Assembly: GCA_900708905.1 (NCBI GenBank)
Contig: CAADRB010000065.1
Location: 154,203-218,202, forward strand
Direction of reading: 5' to 3'
Origin: Hymenolepis diminuta
Taxonomy: Eukaryota; Platyhelminthes; Cestoda; Cyclophyllidea; Hymenolepididae
Length of the DNA: 64,000 nucleotides
Shown one piece after another: positions 1-13,730 of this stretch; within the stretch, counting starts at the first letter, position 1, and each line of letters begins with the position of its first letter. The notes beneath the pieces are model-generated. The model did no database searches and was not told the DNA's origin. It saw only the letters and a program-made list of their open reading frames with translations. The translations under genes were made by a program, and so were the position numbers.

Positions 1-2212
1 ATAATTAAATATATATGATTTGGGCATCAAGAGAGCCAAATATGTTTATTGACTTCGTCGTGCAAGTAGTAGTCTCGAAGAGAATTGAAAATGTGCATAA
101 GCAGTGGACAGTATGATATGGAGACCTTTCCTAATAGTAAGACTCTCTTGCCACAATCAGAGATCCAGTTTTTGAACATTATAATCTACTAGTCTTGTGG
201 AATTAATTTATAATTCACTGGAAGGAAGCAAAATTTTAGACCTCGAGGCTTGATCAGTGCTGTTAACGCGGATTTCAAAGACTACAGTGCTTTGTTTTAA
301 TGCACTGGTATTATGAATAAGCGTTTAAGTTAAATATGTGCTTTTCAGTAATTAAATGGGACAGATCTATCTTGATGGAATGGTAGAAGAGGTCCTAACA
401 TTGAAGATATTAATATAAGACGGAGAAAATTAGCAAAGCTTGCGTTTTGAACTACACGAGCTCAGTTTCCATATAATACGGATGATACAGAGTAGGTGGC
501 AAAATATATGATTAAAGAAGGACAGAGAGGAAACATCAACTCTGTAAACAGTAACAGGAAAAATGATGTATCGGGTAGTAAACCTCATAATGCAGACGGT
601 GCTAGGTGATGAATGAACTTGATACACTGTTTGAAGGTCTAGGAGGAGTAATGCACACAACTATTTGAAACCGTCGTTAACCTGGATAGAGGTTGATAGA
701 CAAAGCGCGACAACTGACAACTTGGATGAAGAATAAAGTTATTACAATATTGGTTAATGTAATCTGAACTTTACGGACATGAATTATCTCTGAGAGACAT
801 GAGAGTCACCTTCGCAAATTAAATTTAGGAACTTTAGAAAAAGCGATTTTGTTCCTTACTTCTTATCGACCCATGTTCGTTCAATCTGCCTTTAAACTTC
901 ACATTTTTCGTTTTTATTTAATGAAATAGAATAAAAAGAAAAGCGCGTATATATTTACTTATTTTCATTAAGTTTAACCAAATATTAGTTCTTATACGGA
1001 TGATTTTACTTTAGGATATGCAGAGTTGAGCACTTTTGGGGGTAAATTTCATTAAACTAATATTTAGATTCAACAAAATAAATATAGAATTAAGATATCT
1101 TGAGTAATTGATTTTGGGTATCGTTTTTTAGCCGTTTTAGATAATCCGATTAAAAATATTCGTGCGACCTTCGATAAAAATATCATTTTCTGGGTGAAAA
1201 GCTTCGACAGTTACAAAATCATAAAATAATTCTTTCTCAAAATCTGTTCACGGTAATACTTTATATTACTTCTGACTGCAATGATCTATCCAGAACAATT
1301 ATAATTGGTCGTTTAATGTCTCAAGGTTTCAAAGTTCTCATTTCATGATTTGAACCTTAGGTCACTCAGTGAGCACATTATCTGGAGTTTTCAGAGCTCA
1401 CTGACCAGTAAAACAAATTAAGTAGCTGAGTTTACGCATGGGGAACTCCAGTAACCAACGCCTAGAATGATATATTAACTCTTTCGAAAAATTTTATCTC
1501 TTATTTATTGGCTTTGTCAATTCGATCATATTTTTATTACTTTTAAAACAATGTAAGCCAGTTACAATCAATTCATCTAATGTGTATTTATCAATTACAA
1601 TGGTGCAAAATGGAAAATTATTGAGGTATCTCAGTAAACATAAAATTTCAAATCGACTTATTAACTCACATTTAATGAGTGTATTTTCTATCTAAACGAC
1701 TCAATATGTCAATTGTTAATTGCTCTAGTAAAATACCTGCGAATTGGGCTAGTAAACACAAAACTTCTACGTTTCAGGTGGAAAAAAATGGAGTCCGTGG
1801 GATGTGTCTGATTCAGTTTCATTTTACTCGGGCTGAGGTGAAAAACTTATCAGCAGCGGTTGAAATTAGTGGCTAACAATTTCTCAGAACGGGTTTAGTG
1901 TGATCGTCCATGGTAATATGCTGTTTATGTTTCGGTCTTATTCTCCAAATTCGGAGAACTTAATCAATCATCCCTAAATTGGCAAACGATCGTAAAACCA
2001 AAGCGGACGTTTTATATTCCCACAATTCCATTCGTCCAAATGTTAGGCCTCAATCATAAATACCTCTATCCCCACTTAAAGTACATCATATCTTTAAAAG
2101 TACATTTATAATCAGAAAGAGCTGAAATTGGACCGTGATTTCAAATCAACTTTACCCAGTTTTCCAGAATGTGGTACCGGATTTGAAGGCCACATTAAAA
2201 ATCAGATTCACT

Positions 2213-2231
2213 TATTATTATTATTATTATC
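2213..2231. repeat. TTA trinucleotide microsatellite
   Basis: About six TTA units run in tandem. It is a simple sequence repeat in intergenic DNA with no sign of function. Confidence 0.8.
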
Positions 2232-4015
2232 TGCAAGAGCTTGCTGACTTGTTGATTTAATTAAGCGGGTAATTATAACAGCCTGAATCGTTTGCATTTC
2301 CTTGCAAAAGCATGCACGTAGTTCAAACTGCCACAGCACTTTAGACTTTACAGTATAATTTTTCCAAATAATACATACTTTAAGCTGTATTAGAATGTTA
2401 AAATACCGGTAAAAAATGTCTCTTCATATCGTTTAGCTTCCCTAAATTTAAGATAATTATATGAAAGTACGCATCCGATAACGCAAAAATTAAGAAGAAT
2501 GTTTGCATTGCCAACTCCTTTTCTACACGCTTGCTGCATCCGACATGAAGATTTTAACTTTACTGAACTCACGAGTAGCAGTCACTGTTACTATTCTGAT
2601 CCGTGGCAACACAAAACCTTGATCATAGAATAGCATCTTAACATATGAAATAGCAAAATTGTTCAATGAAGGATAGACGGATTGAGGTGGGAATTAGTCG
2701 AAGAGTCAAGAAGACAAATTTTGAATCAGGATGTCGAAGTGATTACTCCTAGAGTTCATTCAATGTGAACTCTATAAGTACTGAGTTAATAATTGACCGA
2801 ATAAGTACTTGTGCTTTAACAGCGACCTTTTACATAAGAATCGTTAACCTGCTATTAAGCCCTTTCCAAATTTTATTATTATACCGTTAATAAGCTCTAG
2901 ACACTACACTCCCGATTTTTATAGTTTCACTCTTGGGTTTTGGGATGGATTCATGTCTACCGCACTCTGACCTTGTTGACCCTTTGATGTAGTTGAATTA
3001 TCGATCCTGCCACTTGCATTCATTTGTTTCTTTTTTACAGCTATGAGCAGGTAGATGTGGCTTGCAAGGGCATTCAACACAACTTAGCTCACTAAGATTT
3101 ATTCATTGTAAACAATTGATCCTGTTACATACTTTACTGAATTAATCTGACATTTTGCGTGTTCAAATGACATCTCATAAATAAAACTTGAAGAGCGTTT
3201 TCGTTGTCATGGCCATAATAGTATAGAGGCTGAGATTGTGCAAATAATAAAAACCTGAAGATTGAGCGGTAAAATAAATTAAAAATCAATTCCCAAGAAA
3301 TATAAAATTTGAAAGGATTGTTAAAATGAAAATATATGAGGCGTGTTTCAATGCATCACGGACCACATTTAATTGGAAAATATTAACACAAATTTTCAGT
3401 GTAAATAATTTAGTTAAATTAATTTTTTATTGATAATTTAGTCTGCAACTAACTTTAGATGAGATTTTGTCATGAGAATGCCGATGAGACATCTGTAATT
3501 GGAGAAGTCGCATGAAAGTATGTCAGAAAGGATTGATTTTCGGACTGCAGGAAGAGATTCTCAATGAAAGGTGATCCATTATCGTATATCACCTCCCGGA
3601 GAACTAATAAAGATCCAGGAAATCAACGATGAAGTAAATAATAAATTATCTACTCTGTTTTTTTTCATTGCTAAAGTGTGCGTCACGATTAACAGTAAAA
3701 TACTAGGATTATAAAACTTTAAAATTGCGTTATATTCAATCGGAATGACTTCTTTTAGGAGCCCGACCAACTTTGTCGATTAAATATTCTCTTTAAAATC
3801 TAGAGGTCTTACTAAAAGCTAAAATTAAGAGAATAACAATAGAATCGGAGAGTGAATTTAGCTTAGAGGCCACATTAGGAAGAGCCGGGGTTAGACGTTT
3901 ATAAAAAATGTGAGTAAAAATGTTCTAAAAGGAGACCAAATTACGGTACACTGAGTCGAAAGGGCTGTTTTGCGTCATCTGCTCGTCTGATGAGAGGTCG
4001 ATAAAATCGTCATGA

Positions 4016-4042
4016 TATGACAGTTACACCAGAACTGTCATA
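4016..4042. repeat. perfect inverted repeat, 10-bp stem, 7-nt loop
   Basis: TATGACAGTT (4016-4025) and AACTGTCATA (4033-4042) are exact reverse complements around the loop ACACCAG. A CTGATGAG string lies about 30 bases upstream, but the rest of a hammerhead ribozyme core is missing. A second hairpin of identical geometry lies at 19868-19894. Confidence 0.7.
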
Positions 4043-5431
4043 CTGACCAACATGTTTGAATGTCATGCCGCTATGAATCGCAATGTCATTATCAACTTCG
4101 GGTATATATTGAGACGGTATACTTGAGAGACTTCTTTAGAAACTAAATGGACTGTTTTTAAGAATAAATGACATGAGTAAAGTGTTGCAACACATTCATT
4201 TATTTTAGTTTTAATGAGCTAGAGGTGAGACTAAATTGCACCCGCCGTCTTTTTATAAATAAGTTTAAAAATGTTAATTAATACTAATGAAGTAGTCATT
4301 TTCGGAGTTTCAGTCTGCTTGTTTCTTTCCCCATACTATCTAATTTGACTCAGTGGAAGAAAACTTACCTCAAATTTAATAAAACAATTCCTCTGGCGTA
4401 ACAACTTCACTAATTATCAAATATTGGATTTTACTATTTATGAATGGAATAAAAGTATAACAATTACAGATTTATTCATACTTTGATAAACTATGTCCTT
4501 GAATTCCTAAGTTTGTAAAATTAGTTCCACTGTGTTTATGGTTTTTGATATCTTGTTTAAATCAATGAACACTTAGAGGTTTGAGTAAGGACTAACAGCA
4601 ATGAAACTGAACACTAAGAATTGATTGGACCGGGATGTATTGAACAAACCGCCGGAAGGGTTAGGAGTTTACACACATCACTATGAGGACAAGATAATTA
4701 AATTCTGATGACTAGCGATGACGTTAGATGGATATTACGGAGGTGATGGGATTCATCCTTCAAGGTAATAGCTTCATTTGTGGGTTCATATTTTGACTAT
4801 TCATCTGCACATATCAAAATTGTATATACAAATCCATGGAATGTCCCACAACCATAGATTGGCATAACTCTTAATGCCTATAATTACACTGACACTCTGA
4901 CAAATGAATGTTTAAAAAGAGCGCCATAAGTTAAGTCCGAATTTTAAATTTTTAAGTTCAAACTAAACTGAGATCTTTAAAGGACGCTTTATTGGTTGAT
5001 AAGAGTTCCAGTAGGTGCTTTTGGATCAAAATTTTTACATTTTACTCCTCATGGTCACTATTACGCTCTATGCTAAACACAATACACATTTTTCACTTTT
5101 GATAATGCTTAAGTCAAAATTTCTTTGTCTTTATGTAAGAGCTAAAAAATAACGCTTTCAGCTGTCGTTTTCTAGTTTACCTCTTTCATGAGTCACTAAT
5201 TATTGAACGTGATATTTTGTAAAATCGACAGTTTTGTGGTATCATTTCGTCCACATATTAAACGTCCGTCAAACTGACTTGTGCCATGACAATTCAAAGT
5301 ACCTTAAACAAGTCTTGAGGTTTATATCAGACTTAATGTAATAATAAAAGTCAATTTCGAGGGCCTAATTTGGTCATTTTGTTGACTAAACAAAAATATA
5401 TAAGCGAGTACTGTTATCTTTCGTTATGTAT

Positions 5432-5610
5432 CGGCGGTGCAGTGGCTAACATGCACGTCTGAAAGTTAGAGTTCACGAGCGCGGTTCCCATCGGCGAGCA
5501 AAATGGCCATCTCGCTATTAAAGGACAGGTGTTAGGATTCGCTTTTCTCACCAGAAAGGCTTCTTAACTTGACTCCTCCGCAAAGTACGGATTTGTGCTA
5601 AGTAAACTGG
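5432..5610 (+). mobile_element. tRNA-derived SINE copy (S1)
   Basis: The head reads GGCGGTGCAGTGGCTAAC, like the A-box region of tRNA-derived SINEs. About 30 bases on come GTCACGAG-like sequence and a diverged B box (GCGGTTCCCATCGG). The body after it (ATGGCCATCTCGC..., then TCTTAACTTGACTCCTCC) lines up by eye with the copies at 14205 and 30095. Pol III transcription is inferred from family structure. The 3' end is approximate. Confidence 0.6.
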
Positions 5611-8384
5611 AGATTTATTTGCTATTTGAGAGATTTATTTACGCTTTAGTTGATTCAATAATCTAATGTTAGGAAATATGTTTGATTTTGCAGATTAATC
5701 CGCAAAATAGATTTTAAATAACCTTGAAGTGAACAGATATTCGAGGGAAAGATGTTAATATTTAATTCTTTCAAGCCGAAGCGTCTGATTCTAAGAAATT
5801 CTTCTAATGAAACATTGCTCCTTTTCTTCCATTCCTTAGGTCTACTTAATTCTTAAGCCCCGTTCAAGCCCCATTTTAGAAAACTTTCCAATAACAAACA
5901 GTGTTTAGAAAAAAGATGCAGCAAGTAATTGTTTTAATAAATGACAAATTAGAGAATCGCCTATAAAAATAAATATTTCAGTCGAGATTTCGTTTGAGTT
6001 AGCTCTTTATTTGCGTTTTTTTTCACAAACGTCGTACCATTGCGGTAGACGTAAAGCTCCTTTTGGGAATGTCAAAAAGCTAATTTTAGAACAGTGAATT
6101 TTGAAGTAATGGCAGTGACAGTTCCTAGGAGAGATTCCGCCTCCGAGATTTGCCTCTTGCATGTTATGAAACACTCACCAGTTCTCTCGCACTAAAGCAC
6201 CTTTCGAGCTATCAGGCATCCATGATATCCAGACAGTAATCAGATGCGTAGAAACGACTAAGATTTCTTAATAAGATAATAATTAATTATTAAATATGCT
6301 AGATCTATTTTAACCAGTAAAATAGGGTATCAAAAGAATTTCTTCAAGAGGAGTGAAGTATATCACCCAGTGAAGACAGATTTTCCTTGAAACAAAAGTG
6401 ATAATCTTGTATGAGATCACTTTTAAGCAAAACAAAGGACGATACTTTAAAAGACACTTTTTCTCTTGGCACTAAATCAAAAATCTAGAATGGTAAAATT
6501 GTCATCTTTTTAAACTCTACCGGTTGTAACGTTTTGGAAATTGCATATAACACCCGAGAAGATCTCAGAGGGAACGCATTTTATCTAGATCACATTGTAT
6601 TACAAGATACACTTGATGACAGAGGAAATTTAATCACACCAGTTGCTATGTGTCAGAATGTACCTAGGTAACCTAATCGCAATTTACGTCATTAAATTCG
6701 AAGCTTACTTATGTTTATTGGATATATGATGGCTATTAAAAGCTTATTTTAAGGAATAATTGAAACTAAATGGAACGTTAGCACATGTTTTCTAATTTGA
6801 GTCGACCAATGAGTAAATGAAAACCCCTTAACCTAATTCCCTCTAAAATTAAACTTGGGATACACGCATCCACCTGGCCGACTCACACAAATATTAAAAT
6901 AATATTTTTTTCTAGAAACAAAATTGCTGATCTAAATTATTAACCTTTAATAGCAGCCATTCCTTAGTCGAATTTAAATTGTTGACTGAAGGGACTCAGC
7001 AATTATTTCTAATAAAAGCCAACAAATCTGGATACCGCTTAATTGCTAATTACTTATCCTGTTTCATATACTAAATGTAAGACTTTTTGTGGATCAAATT
7101 AACGAGTTATATCTGGACACTTTTAAGACCAATAATATACTCTGACGAAATATCTCTAGAAAAATTGGATCGTGATTGACGATAAATCAAATGCTAATGG
7201 GGTGGGGACGTCAAGGTTATATTGCTAAGTTCGGGATTACGAGACTGAATTTACTTGGATTTATGTGAAGATGACAGAATGCACGTTCTGAATCAACTTT
7301 CTTTTACTCAGAATCATCATAAGGAAATAAGTTTATTTATTATGTTTCTAAAATTCAAGAGCCGCTTGTTAATGTTTACCTTGATGCTTTAATTTTAACG
7401 AATGTTAATAATTTAAGTTCTCCAAAATTCATACGCATTGAACACTAGTGCTTTTTTAATTTTCATATACCTGCTCAAAGGTGTGAGAGGATATATGAAA
7501 TTCAAAATGTTAGGGTCAAACATTCATTCAAATATTAGCTCATCCAGGAAACCAGGCATCGTGGAGAGCGATTTTTTTGTCACTCAGAATTGTATCCCTA
7601 GACATCTCGGCCTCATCATATATTCTTATTAAACTCCCTCCCCTAAGATTTATCCACTACTGGAATTTGTAAATGTCAAATATTTGTTACAGTTCCTTGG
7701 ATAAAAACGCTCTCAAGAGAAGAAAAAGTACTTTCCACTCTAGTCCTGCTCTCAGTGCTATCGAAATACCCGTCATTTAGTAAATGGAATGAAAATATTC
7801 CCTTACAGTTCAATTGTCTTCACTATTTATTACAACGCCGAAAATAGAGGGTACTCAGGCGTAACATCTTCCCCATTTCTCATTGGCGCTCAAAATAACG
7901 TTCTAGAAGTCACTGTCGAGATCTGTGCAAACACTCACGGAGTTCCTTTAGAAAAGTTGAAAAAAAATTTCTAATCTAATAATATGTAGGAACGACGAAT
8001 TGTGTGTGAAAAATTTTTCCTTTAAATTTCAATCAGAAAATATGCAAAATCCACACCGTGAAATATTCATTTAATGTTAGCAATTCGTAAGTTGGATAAA
8101 AGCCAAGGTCATTATTTTGTTGAATTGAAATCGCGGATGCTCATAAGCAATGTAACGTAAGAAATGTTTAAGGAGTTAAATATTTTAATATCTCATTCTA
8201 GAACATTGTTTGATTAAGACGCGAGATAATCATAAAATGAAAATTTATTGTGATATCAAAATGAATTTGTTTAAATTAAAATTTGGACGCATTTTAGGCC
8301 ATCGAGAGGTAATAGCGCGATATATTCAAGCCTAAAATAAATTCTAACAATCCATTGGAGTGGAGCAATTTTTGAAAATCAAAT
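5611..8384. other. intergenic, nothing recognised
   Basis: AT-rich DNA with only short chance reading frames. I see no gene, tRNA or clear repeat. Confidence 0.5.
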
Positions 8385-8530
8385 CAAGTAGAGGGGTAGT
8401 CTTCTGGTGTCTCTCTGGCTTCCTGATATTCCCTCACGATTAGCCACATATTTCTTTGAATATCCATTAATTAGAATCGATTTCGTAACCTCCGTTTTGA
8501 CAGACGTGCAGCCTCTACTATTCTTCTTCA
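8385..8530 (-). mobile_element. tRNA-derived SINE copy (S2)
   Basis: On the minus strand this reads AGAGGCTGCACGTCTG, then GGAGGTTACGAAATCGATTC. It shares the GCACGTCTG block with the copy at 5432 and the GGTTACGA..TCGAT block with the copy at 43735. It is old and diverged, with loose boundaries. Confidence 0.5.
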
Positions 8531-11500
8531 AGACGCCCACTCAAGCAAATATGTTGAGGGAAATTTGAGTAGTTAATTATTAAGCAGTGGTATTGTAAAT
8601 GTGATTTTAATAATATAATATTAATAAATAAACTGCTCTAAATCGAGTGATCAAAGTGACTGGATCTGGACTTTATACCTCCTCAGATATCGGATCAAAA
8701 AATGCGCCATATCTTTCTTTCTGTTTATTAACAATCAGTTTATAAATAAAGTGCCTTCTAACTAGAATATTAAGTACATTAATTTGATTATATTTTTAAG
8801 TAGACCGGGAGATGAATGGATTACAAAAAATGATATTTTGCAGTGCGTGAACAGCAAATGTAACCAATTCGTCCCTCAAAATTTGCAGTTCTTCCATAGC
8901 ATCTGTAAGATGCGTCAAAAATGAGTGGATTACAGAGGAGGTTCTTGTTTTTGAATATGAAGAACAATTTTTTGAATGTTTATGTGGACGTCAGGATGAA
9001 TATCAGGAAGAAAATAGAATTACAATCCGGATTAAGTTGTCCAGTTGGATAAGGTGAAACATTATCTTTAATATTATATTTATTAAAGAAAATAAATATA
9101 TATATAAGTTCAGATAAATGAAAATTTACTCGAGCTCCAGAAGTGATTAATTCCTTCATATTCTTCTTGAACATTTCACATTTAGTATTTCATGGTAAAG
9201 TAAACATCCCTTAAACCGCTACAAGTCTTATTCCAACAAAAATATGAAAAATTTAACCAAAATAATCAAGTTTTAATTAGAAATTATTTTTTTAATTTAA
9301 TTTTTTTACCGTTCTTAAATTAATTTGGTGTGGAACAAAAGAACGCCTACTCAGTGTAATAAAATATGCAATGAACAGTACAATTTTGTTATTCCTCTCT
9401 TTTCCCGTAAAATATTAGTAAAAAATTAGATTTAATTAAAAAATTTCTATTTTTGCACACCTATTTTGTCTAGATAGGCTTTGTGATAATTAGCTTACAT
9501 ACGATGTACTTTAGACATCCTATTTAAGAGGTCCTGTGAATTATTTGTACTTCTAATATTGCCACTTCGATACGGATTGTACTAATATATTCTCGTCAGT
9601 TAACGAGCCAAAAAAGCATATTTTAATAAATGAACGGATGGAGGGGAAAGTTTTAAGGAATTAAATAAGAATTAATAAAATGATTGAGAAGTTTATCAGA
9701 TTTCACCCGCTATATTTAAAAGTGCCTTGCCAGTCTCATCTATTCGAAGGAATCAAGGTGGCATGGTCAACCATTAAATTTAATGCTCTGGTCAGTAGTA
9801 TTTTACTTAAGCTGATGTGGATTTATCCATTTCTCCAGGCGCCAAATCTTGAATATTAAGCCTTCTAACATTCAGGTATCACTAAGTTAATCACACCTGT
9901 GTCAAAAAATGTGCAACTCCAGGCCTTTAGAATCCAAGTGAAAGAAAATTCTTCATTTACTAACTTCATTATACACTCTGACGACCACTCCACTGTTCAA
10001 TCTTTTAATGGACTATTTCTTTTCTGTTTTGCATATTTAAAAGCTATTTCATATCTTTAACTTGGAACGATTTTTGTATTACGATGGGTGACAATGATGA
10101 GGTGTGAAATGGACCAAAAGCAACTTAGATGAGAGCTGGAGACTCAGGTGAAACTTGCTTATTTTCCATTTTCAGTTAGATCAGTCTTCTCTCACTAAAA
10201 GACAAAATCGATATAGTAAAATTTCCTATTATACTACAGTTCTCTTTTCATTGAATCCCTTAAAGCACCCCTCTATAGGACAGGAGCCTATCAGTTGGAG
10301 GACTATCCTTTGAATTTGAAGTAATCAGTCCACTAGCTCCATTTCATCGCATTTTCATTTGCAAAGAATCCATGATACTGAAGGTCCATATAAGTGATTC
10401 GTCTTTTAAAAATACTGAATCTCCTTTAATGCAGAGGGAATATTTCTTTATTGGGTTCGTGATCCTAATATTATCCTTCTTCTCACTGAACACCTTGAGC
10501 TATGATAGCCAACGCATTGTATAAAGTTATTCCTATTCTTTTTAATACTGATTAAAAAAAATATCTCAGCCATTTTTAAACTTTGAAGGTCTGTTTAGCT
10601 TTTACATTTGAGGAACTTACTACTTGTCATACTTGACGACATCGTAGCCAAAATTCCAAGAATTGATTCATTCAAGAATGTTGTATTTGAAGCCATAATA
10701 TATTTTCACATTCGCAATACGGTGTGAACATAGTTGATTCATTCAGATGAAGCGCCAACCAATCAATAAGCTTCTAAACTTCACGGATGTGAAACCGTTC
10801 AGATTCCTGAGTCTTAAATCATGAAAATGAGGCCAAAAAACATTGTGAAATTTTTGGACGTCCTTGCTGATATATTCGCTTTGACCTTTCATTGAAGACC
10901 AATGTCAAACTTTGAAATCTCTGCTGCCATACTTGTCATATTGGGGATCCATCTCGGACTTGGACTCCGCTCACTGTTTACCTCTCTTACCAGATTGAAC
11001 TATGTTAATACGCATACTCAAACACTCCGCTCTCTATCCTTCTTGCTCCTCTTAGCTTTCTCTTTGTATCAAATAAAGTCTTTCAACCATCTCTCTCCCT
11101 TCTCTATCTTGTTTTGTGTTGAAGGCAGGTAGTCATAAGAAGGGCATGGTAGTAACGTATTTACCGGGTCAGAAGCACGATACGTAAATTTCCTTCTCTT
11201 ACAGACCCTTGACATTCTGAATTGATGGTATTCTCATATTTGATGCCTCATTTTATTTGCTATTACGTCTGTTGAGAGGCTGTTTCACGCTTAAAAATTG
11301 TGACCGCTTTTGTTTTGCCAGGTGGAGTTAAAGTAATCTCTTATTATTATGCAAAAGCATTTCTTTCTTCCCTGTGAACATACCATGCAAACAACAGGAT
11401 TTTAACAAAATTATAAGCAAATACTTTTACAAACAGTAGAAGAATTAAATTTCCATAGCTTATTTATTATTTAGTTGAATGAATAAAAAAATTAATAATT

Positions 11501-11735
11501 TTCCACATTTTAATAATAATAGAAAAGAAAGCAATAATTGTTAGACGAATTAAAGGTCAGAACATTAAAAAAAATTAAATTAGGCGAAGACAAACTGAGA
11601 AAATTTAAATAATTTCTCATTATTTTATTATCTAATGAATATCATTTCTTGGCAGAACACACCTTTCAATGAACAAGTACCTTCAATTTAAAGTAGGACC
11701 TAATTATTAACAAAGAGCAAAAAGGAAAAGTAGAA
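8531..11735. other. intergenic, nothing recognised
   Basis: AT-rich DNA, including a very A/T-rich patch around 9240-9440 and a pyrimidine-rich stretch at about 10970-11110. The latter resembles, weakly, the CT-rich parts of the repeat copies at 20.7, 24.6 and 27.6 kb. No gene is supported. Confidence 0.5.
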
Positions 11736-11864
11736 TCAGGTTGCGCGTGCACAAAGCCGCGTGCGTACATGCTACCGAGCACGCTCTTTAAACGAACCAA
11801 TCCAAGAAGTGGTTAGGCACAACCTCGATGAATATATAATAGATCTGTTTCACCGAAGTCTTCA
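11736..11864 (+). promoter_or_regulatory. promoter of paralogue 1
   Basis: In order: GCGTGCGTAC (11759-11768), TTTAAA (11787-11792), CCAATCC (11797-11803), TATATAA (11833-11839) and a TCTTCA start-region motif (11859-11864) about 26 bases past the TATA box. The same order recurs upstream of the two paralogues at 14686-14783 and 17124-17215. This is good evidence for a conserved pol II core promoter with a proximal GCGTGCG element. The transcription start is inferred. Confidence 0.7.
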
Positions 11865-12541
11865 TTAAACACTGAAATCTGACCAGCGAATACATATTAA
11901 ACTCTCCACCATTGCTATTAACTTTACATTTGGTAAGCTTTTTCTCCCTTTTATATCATTTGCAATTGGCAAAAATCATGTTGGTTGGCTCAAGGAAAAA
12001 TTAAACTGATCTTATATAGCAGTTTCAAGATTAACTGGTTCTTTAAGAATAATCCCTATTTTGCTTAATAAACCCACACAGTAGTTCTCGGTTATTCTGA
12101 CCATTGTGAATATCAGTTACATATATATATTTCTAAACTTAGGGTTTTAGTACTTAGTAATATTAATTAATAAAAATAAAAACTGCGAGGTATATTTATT
12201 CAAATTCGAATTGAATTATCAATGCAGAGCAGTATTAAATGACGCTGCCATTTAAATACTTTGAAATATTCTAATTACTCGCAAATGAATAAGTAGATAA
12301 TCGGTGAAAAGTGGTTTGGAAAGGGCAGTTTGATATACATTAGGAAATAAATGCTTGAACGATTAAAATTCATGGCCATTACATGTTCAGTGGACTGTTT
12401 TTAAATGACTTTCCATTACAATTAATCTATAGAGCAGTTGAAGAGCATGGCAGAAACTTGGAAATCTCTTTCAATTAATATTTGGACCAAAGTGATGGAC
12501 AATTTTTTGCGATAACACTAAGCATTCTATTCTCTTTTCAG
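11860..12541 (+). other. 5'-UTR exon 1 and intron of paralogue 1
   Basis: A non-coding exon 1 of about 70 bases ends at 11932. The donor GTAAGC starts at 11933 and the acceptor TTCTCTTTTCAG ends at 12541, giving a 609-bp intron. Exon 2 then begins 18 bases before the ATG. Paralogues 2 and 3 have acceptors at the matching place (27 and 26 bases before the ATG). A segment at 12276-12300 (TACTCGCAAATGAATAAGTA) is recognisable in the other two introns. Confidence 0.7.
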
Positions 12542-12559
12542 AATTCTATTCTGCTTACT

Positions 12560-13282
12560 ATGATGCCAATCACTTATACGCGCTTTGTTTTGCTTCTTAT
12601 TCTCAATTATTTTTACCTTCCCCTTTCGGCTGTCCAACTTAACATCCTTCGAAATTGGGATGGTCCATCATCAGACCGAATTGATTGTGAACGATTCCCC
12701 GAGAGTCCTGAGTGCAAAGACCACGATCTGATTCAGAGAAAACCTTGTACATATGCTGTTACCCTCAAATCAAAATTTTTCCCCTCCGAATTAGCTGTTC
12801 TTTGTGGTCGGCCAAGACATACCCTACCTTGTATGATTAACAATGGTGAAAAATGTGATCTCTCTCCGATGGAATTCTCAGAATACGAGCCCGTCTGCTT
12901 GCAATTGATAAACATAGAGTTGCAGGTTAGAATTACCCACCTTCATCGTCAGCATGATAAAGGTATGAAGCTCTCAGTGGAAACACAGCAAGAAGTTGAG
13001 CAGATTACAGCTGATAATCTCTATTGGTTGTGCTCGCGAAAATGCAACAACTCAACCTGTGTATTCAATGCGGAGCTGCGACCACAGAAGAATAGTCATG
13101 ATAATACTCCTAGTATGACCACTCTAACAACTGAATATCCTAACCTTCGGCGCAGTCGACAAATTAAGATCCTCCTCCCTATTGGCTCAAATGAAGTATC
13201 AAGGTTACTGAAAAAAACTGCTCCTTTCAAACATCTAGCTGTCTCGTCTCTACCTCTCTCAGTAACATGTAAAAGATATTAA
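12560..13282 (+). CDS. secreted cysteine-rich protein, paralogue 1 of 3 (unknown family)
   Basis: The protein has 240 residues. I do not recognise the family. The reading frame is open further upstream, but the splice acceptor ending at 12541 and the paralogues place the start at the paired ATGs at 12560/12563. Residues 1-24 form a signal peptide with a leucine-rich core and a cleavage site after LSA. The mature part has 11 cysteines: C43, C52, C63, C82, C91, C99, C113, C158, C162, C167 and C237. Ten match paralogue 3; C113 is extra. The region C158-C167 carries overlapping N-glycosylation sequons (NNST). A helical, polar stretch spans about 112-155, and RRSR (197-200) precedes a conserved C-terminal block with LAVSSLPL. 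Secretion is well supported. Role is unknown; an extracellular ligand, inhibitor or matrix protein would all fit. Confidence 0.85.
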   Translation: MMPITYTRFVLLLILNYFYLPLSAVQLNILRNWDGPSSDRIDCERFPESPECKDHDLIQRKPCTYAVTLKSKFFPSELAVLCGRPRHTLPCMINNGEKCDLSPMEFSEYEPVCLQLINIELQVRITHLHRQHDKGMKLSVETQQEVEQITADNLYWLCSRKCNNSTCVFNAELRPQKNSHDNTPSMTTLTTEYPNLRRSRQIKILLPIGSNEVSRLLKKTAPFKHLAVSSLPLSVTCKRY

Positions 13283-13730
13283 TATTTGAACTCTGCCTCT
13301 GAGAACTGAGAAGATCTCTACACCTCCTAATTAAAAAATCACGTCGGCTTTTGCATTTATTTTAATGCTTGTAGCTTCTATTTGGTATGCTATTTTAAGT
13401 CTTGCTGTTCACTCCTCCTTCAGTGACATATTTTAAATTTTATCTCTCACTCTTCAAGCTCTCTTTCATTCAATTATTGTGGACATTAGTGAATGAGCAG
13501 CATTCCATGTGTCATCAATATTTTGTGATGTTTCGCCTAGTCCCTCTTCCCCACTTGTATCCTAGCCCCTTTGCCAGAAAACAATTTTGTTTGGAAAAAA
13601 TACCATAATACTTAACGACTGTCTTCTTGAAGTATAAATTTGGCTTCATTTCCCTCTACTGCTTAGTTTACTTGAAGTAGTTTGGCATCTATGATTTAGA
13701 GAAATCTGGTTTTGGGCAAATAAATTAATT
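13283..13730 (+). promoter_or_regulatory. 3' UTR of paralogue 1 with conserved blocks
   Basis: It holds a GAAGATCTCTA block shared with paralogue 3. It also holds TTTTGCATTTATT (13349-13361) and GAGCAGCATTCC (13495-13506), both exact in all three paralogues, and a downstream TTGGAAAAAATA segment matching their 3' ends. No canonical poly(A) signal sits at the matching end; the first AATAAA is at 13719-13724. The transcript end is uncertain. Confidence 0.55.

Larger units (their letters stand above)
1..5430. other. intergenic, no supported gene
   Basis: No reading frame here looks coding; all are short, and I recognise none of them. The only structures I can point to are a short TTA microsatellite near 2213 and a perfect 10-bp hairpin at 4016-4042, both listed separately. 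The rest looks like unique AT-rich DNA. Confidence 0.6.

Noticed and set aside
3987..4045. Possible hammerhead ribozyme: CTGATGAG followed by a hairpin
   Set aside because: The core GAAA after stem II and a matching cleavage triplet with stems I and III are not present; only one of the core strings is found.
10902..11132. 76-codon frame with hydrophobic leucine/serine content
   Set aside because: It arises from a CT-rich stretch; no paralogue, signal or splice evidence.
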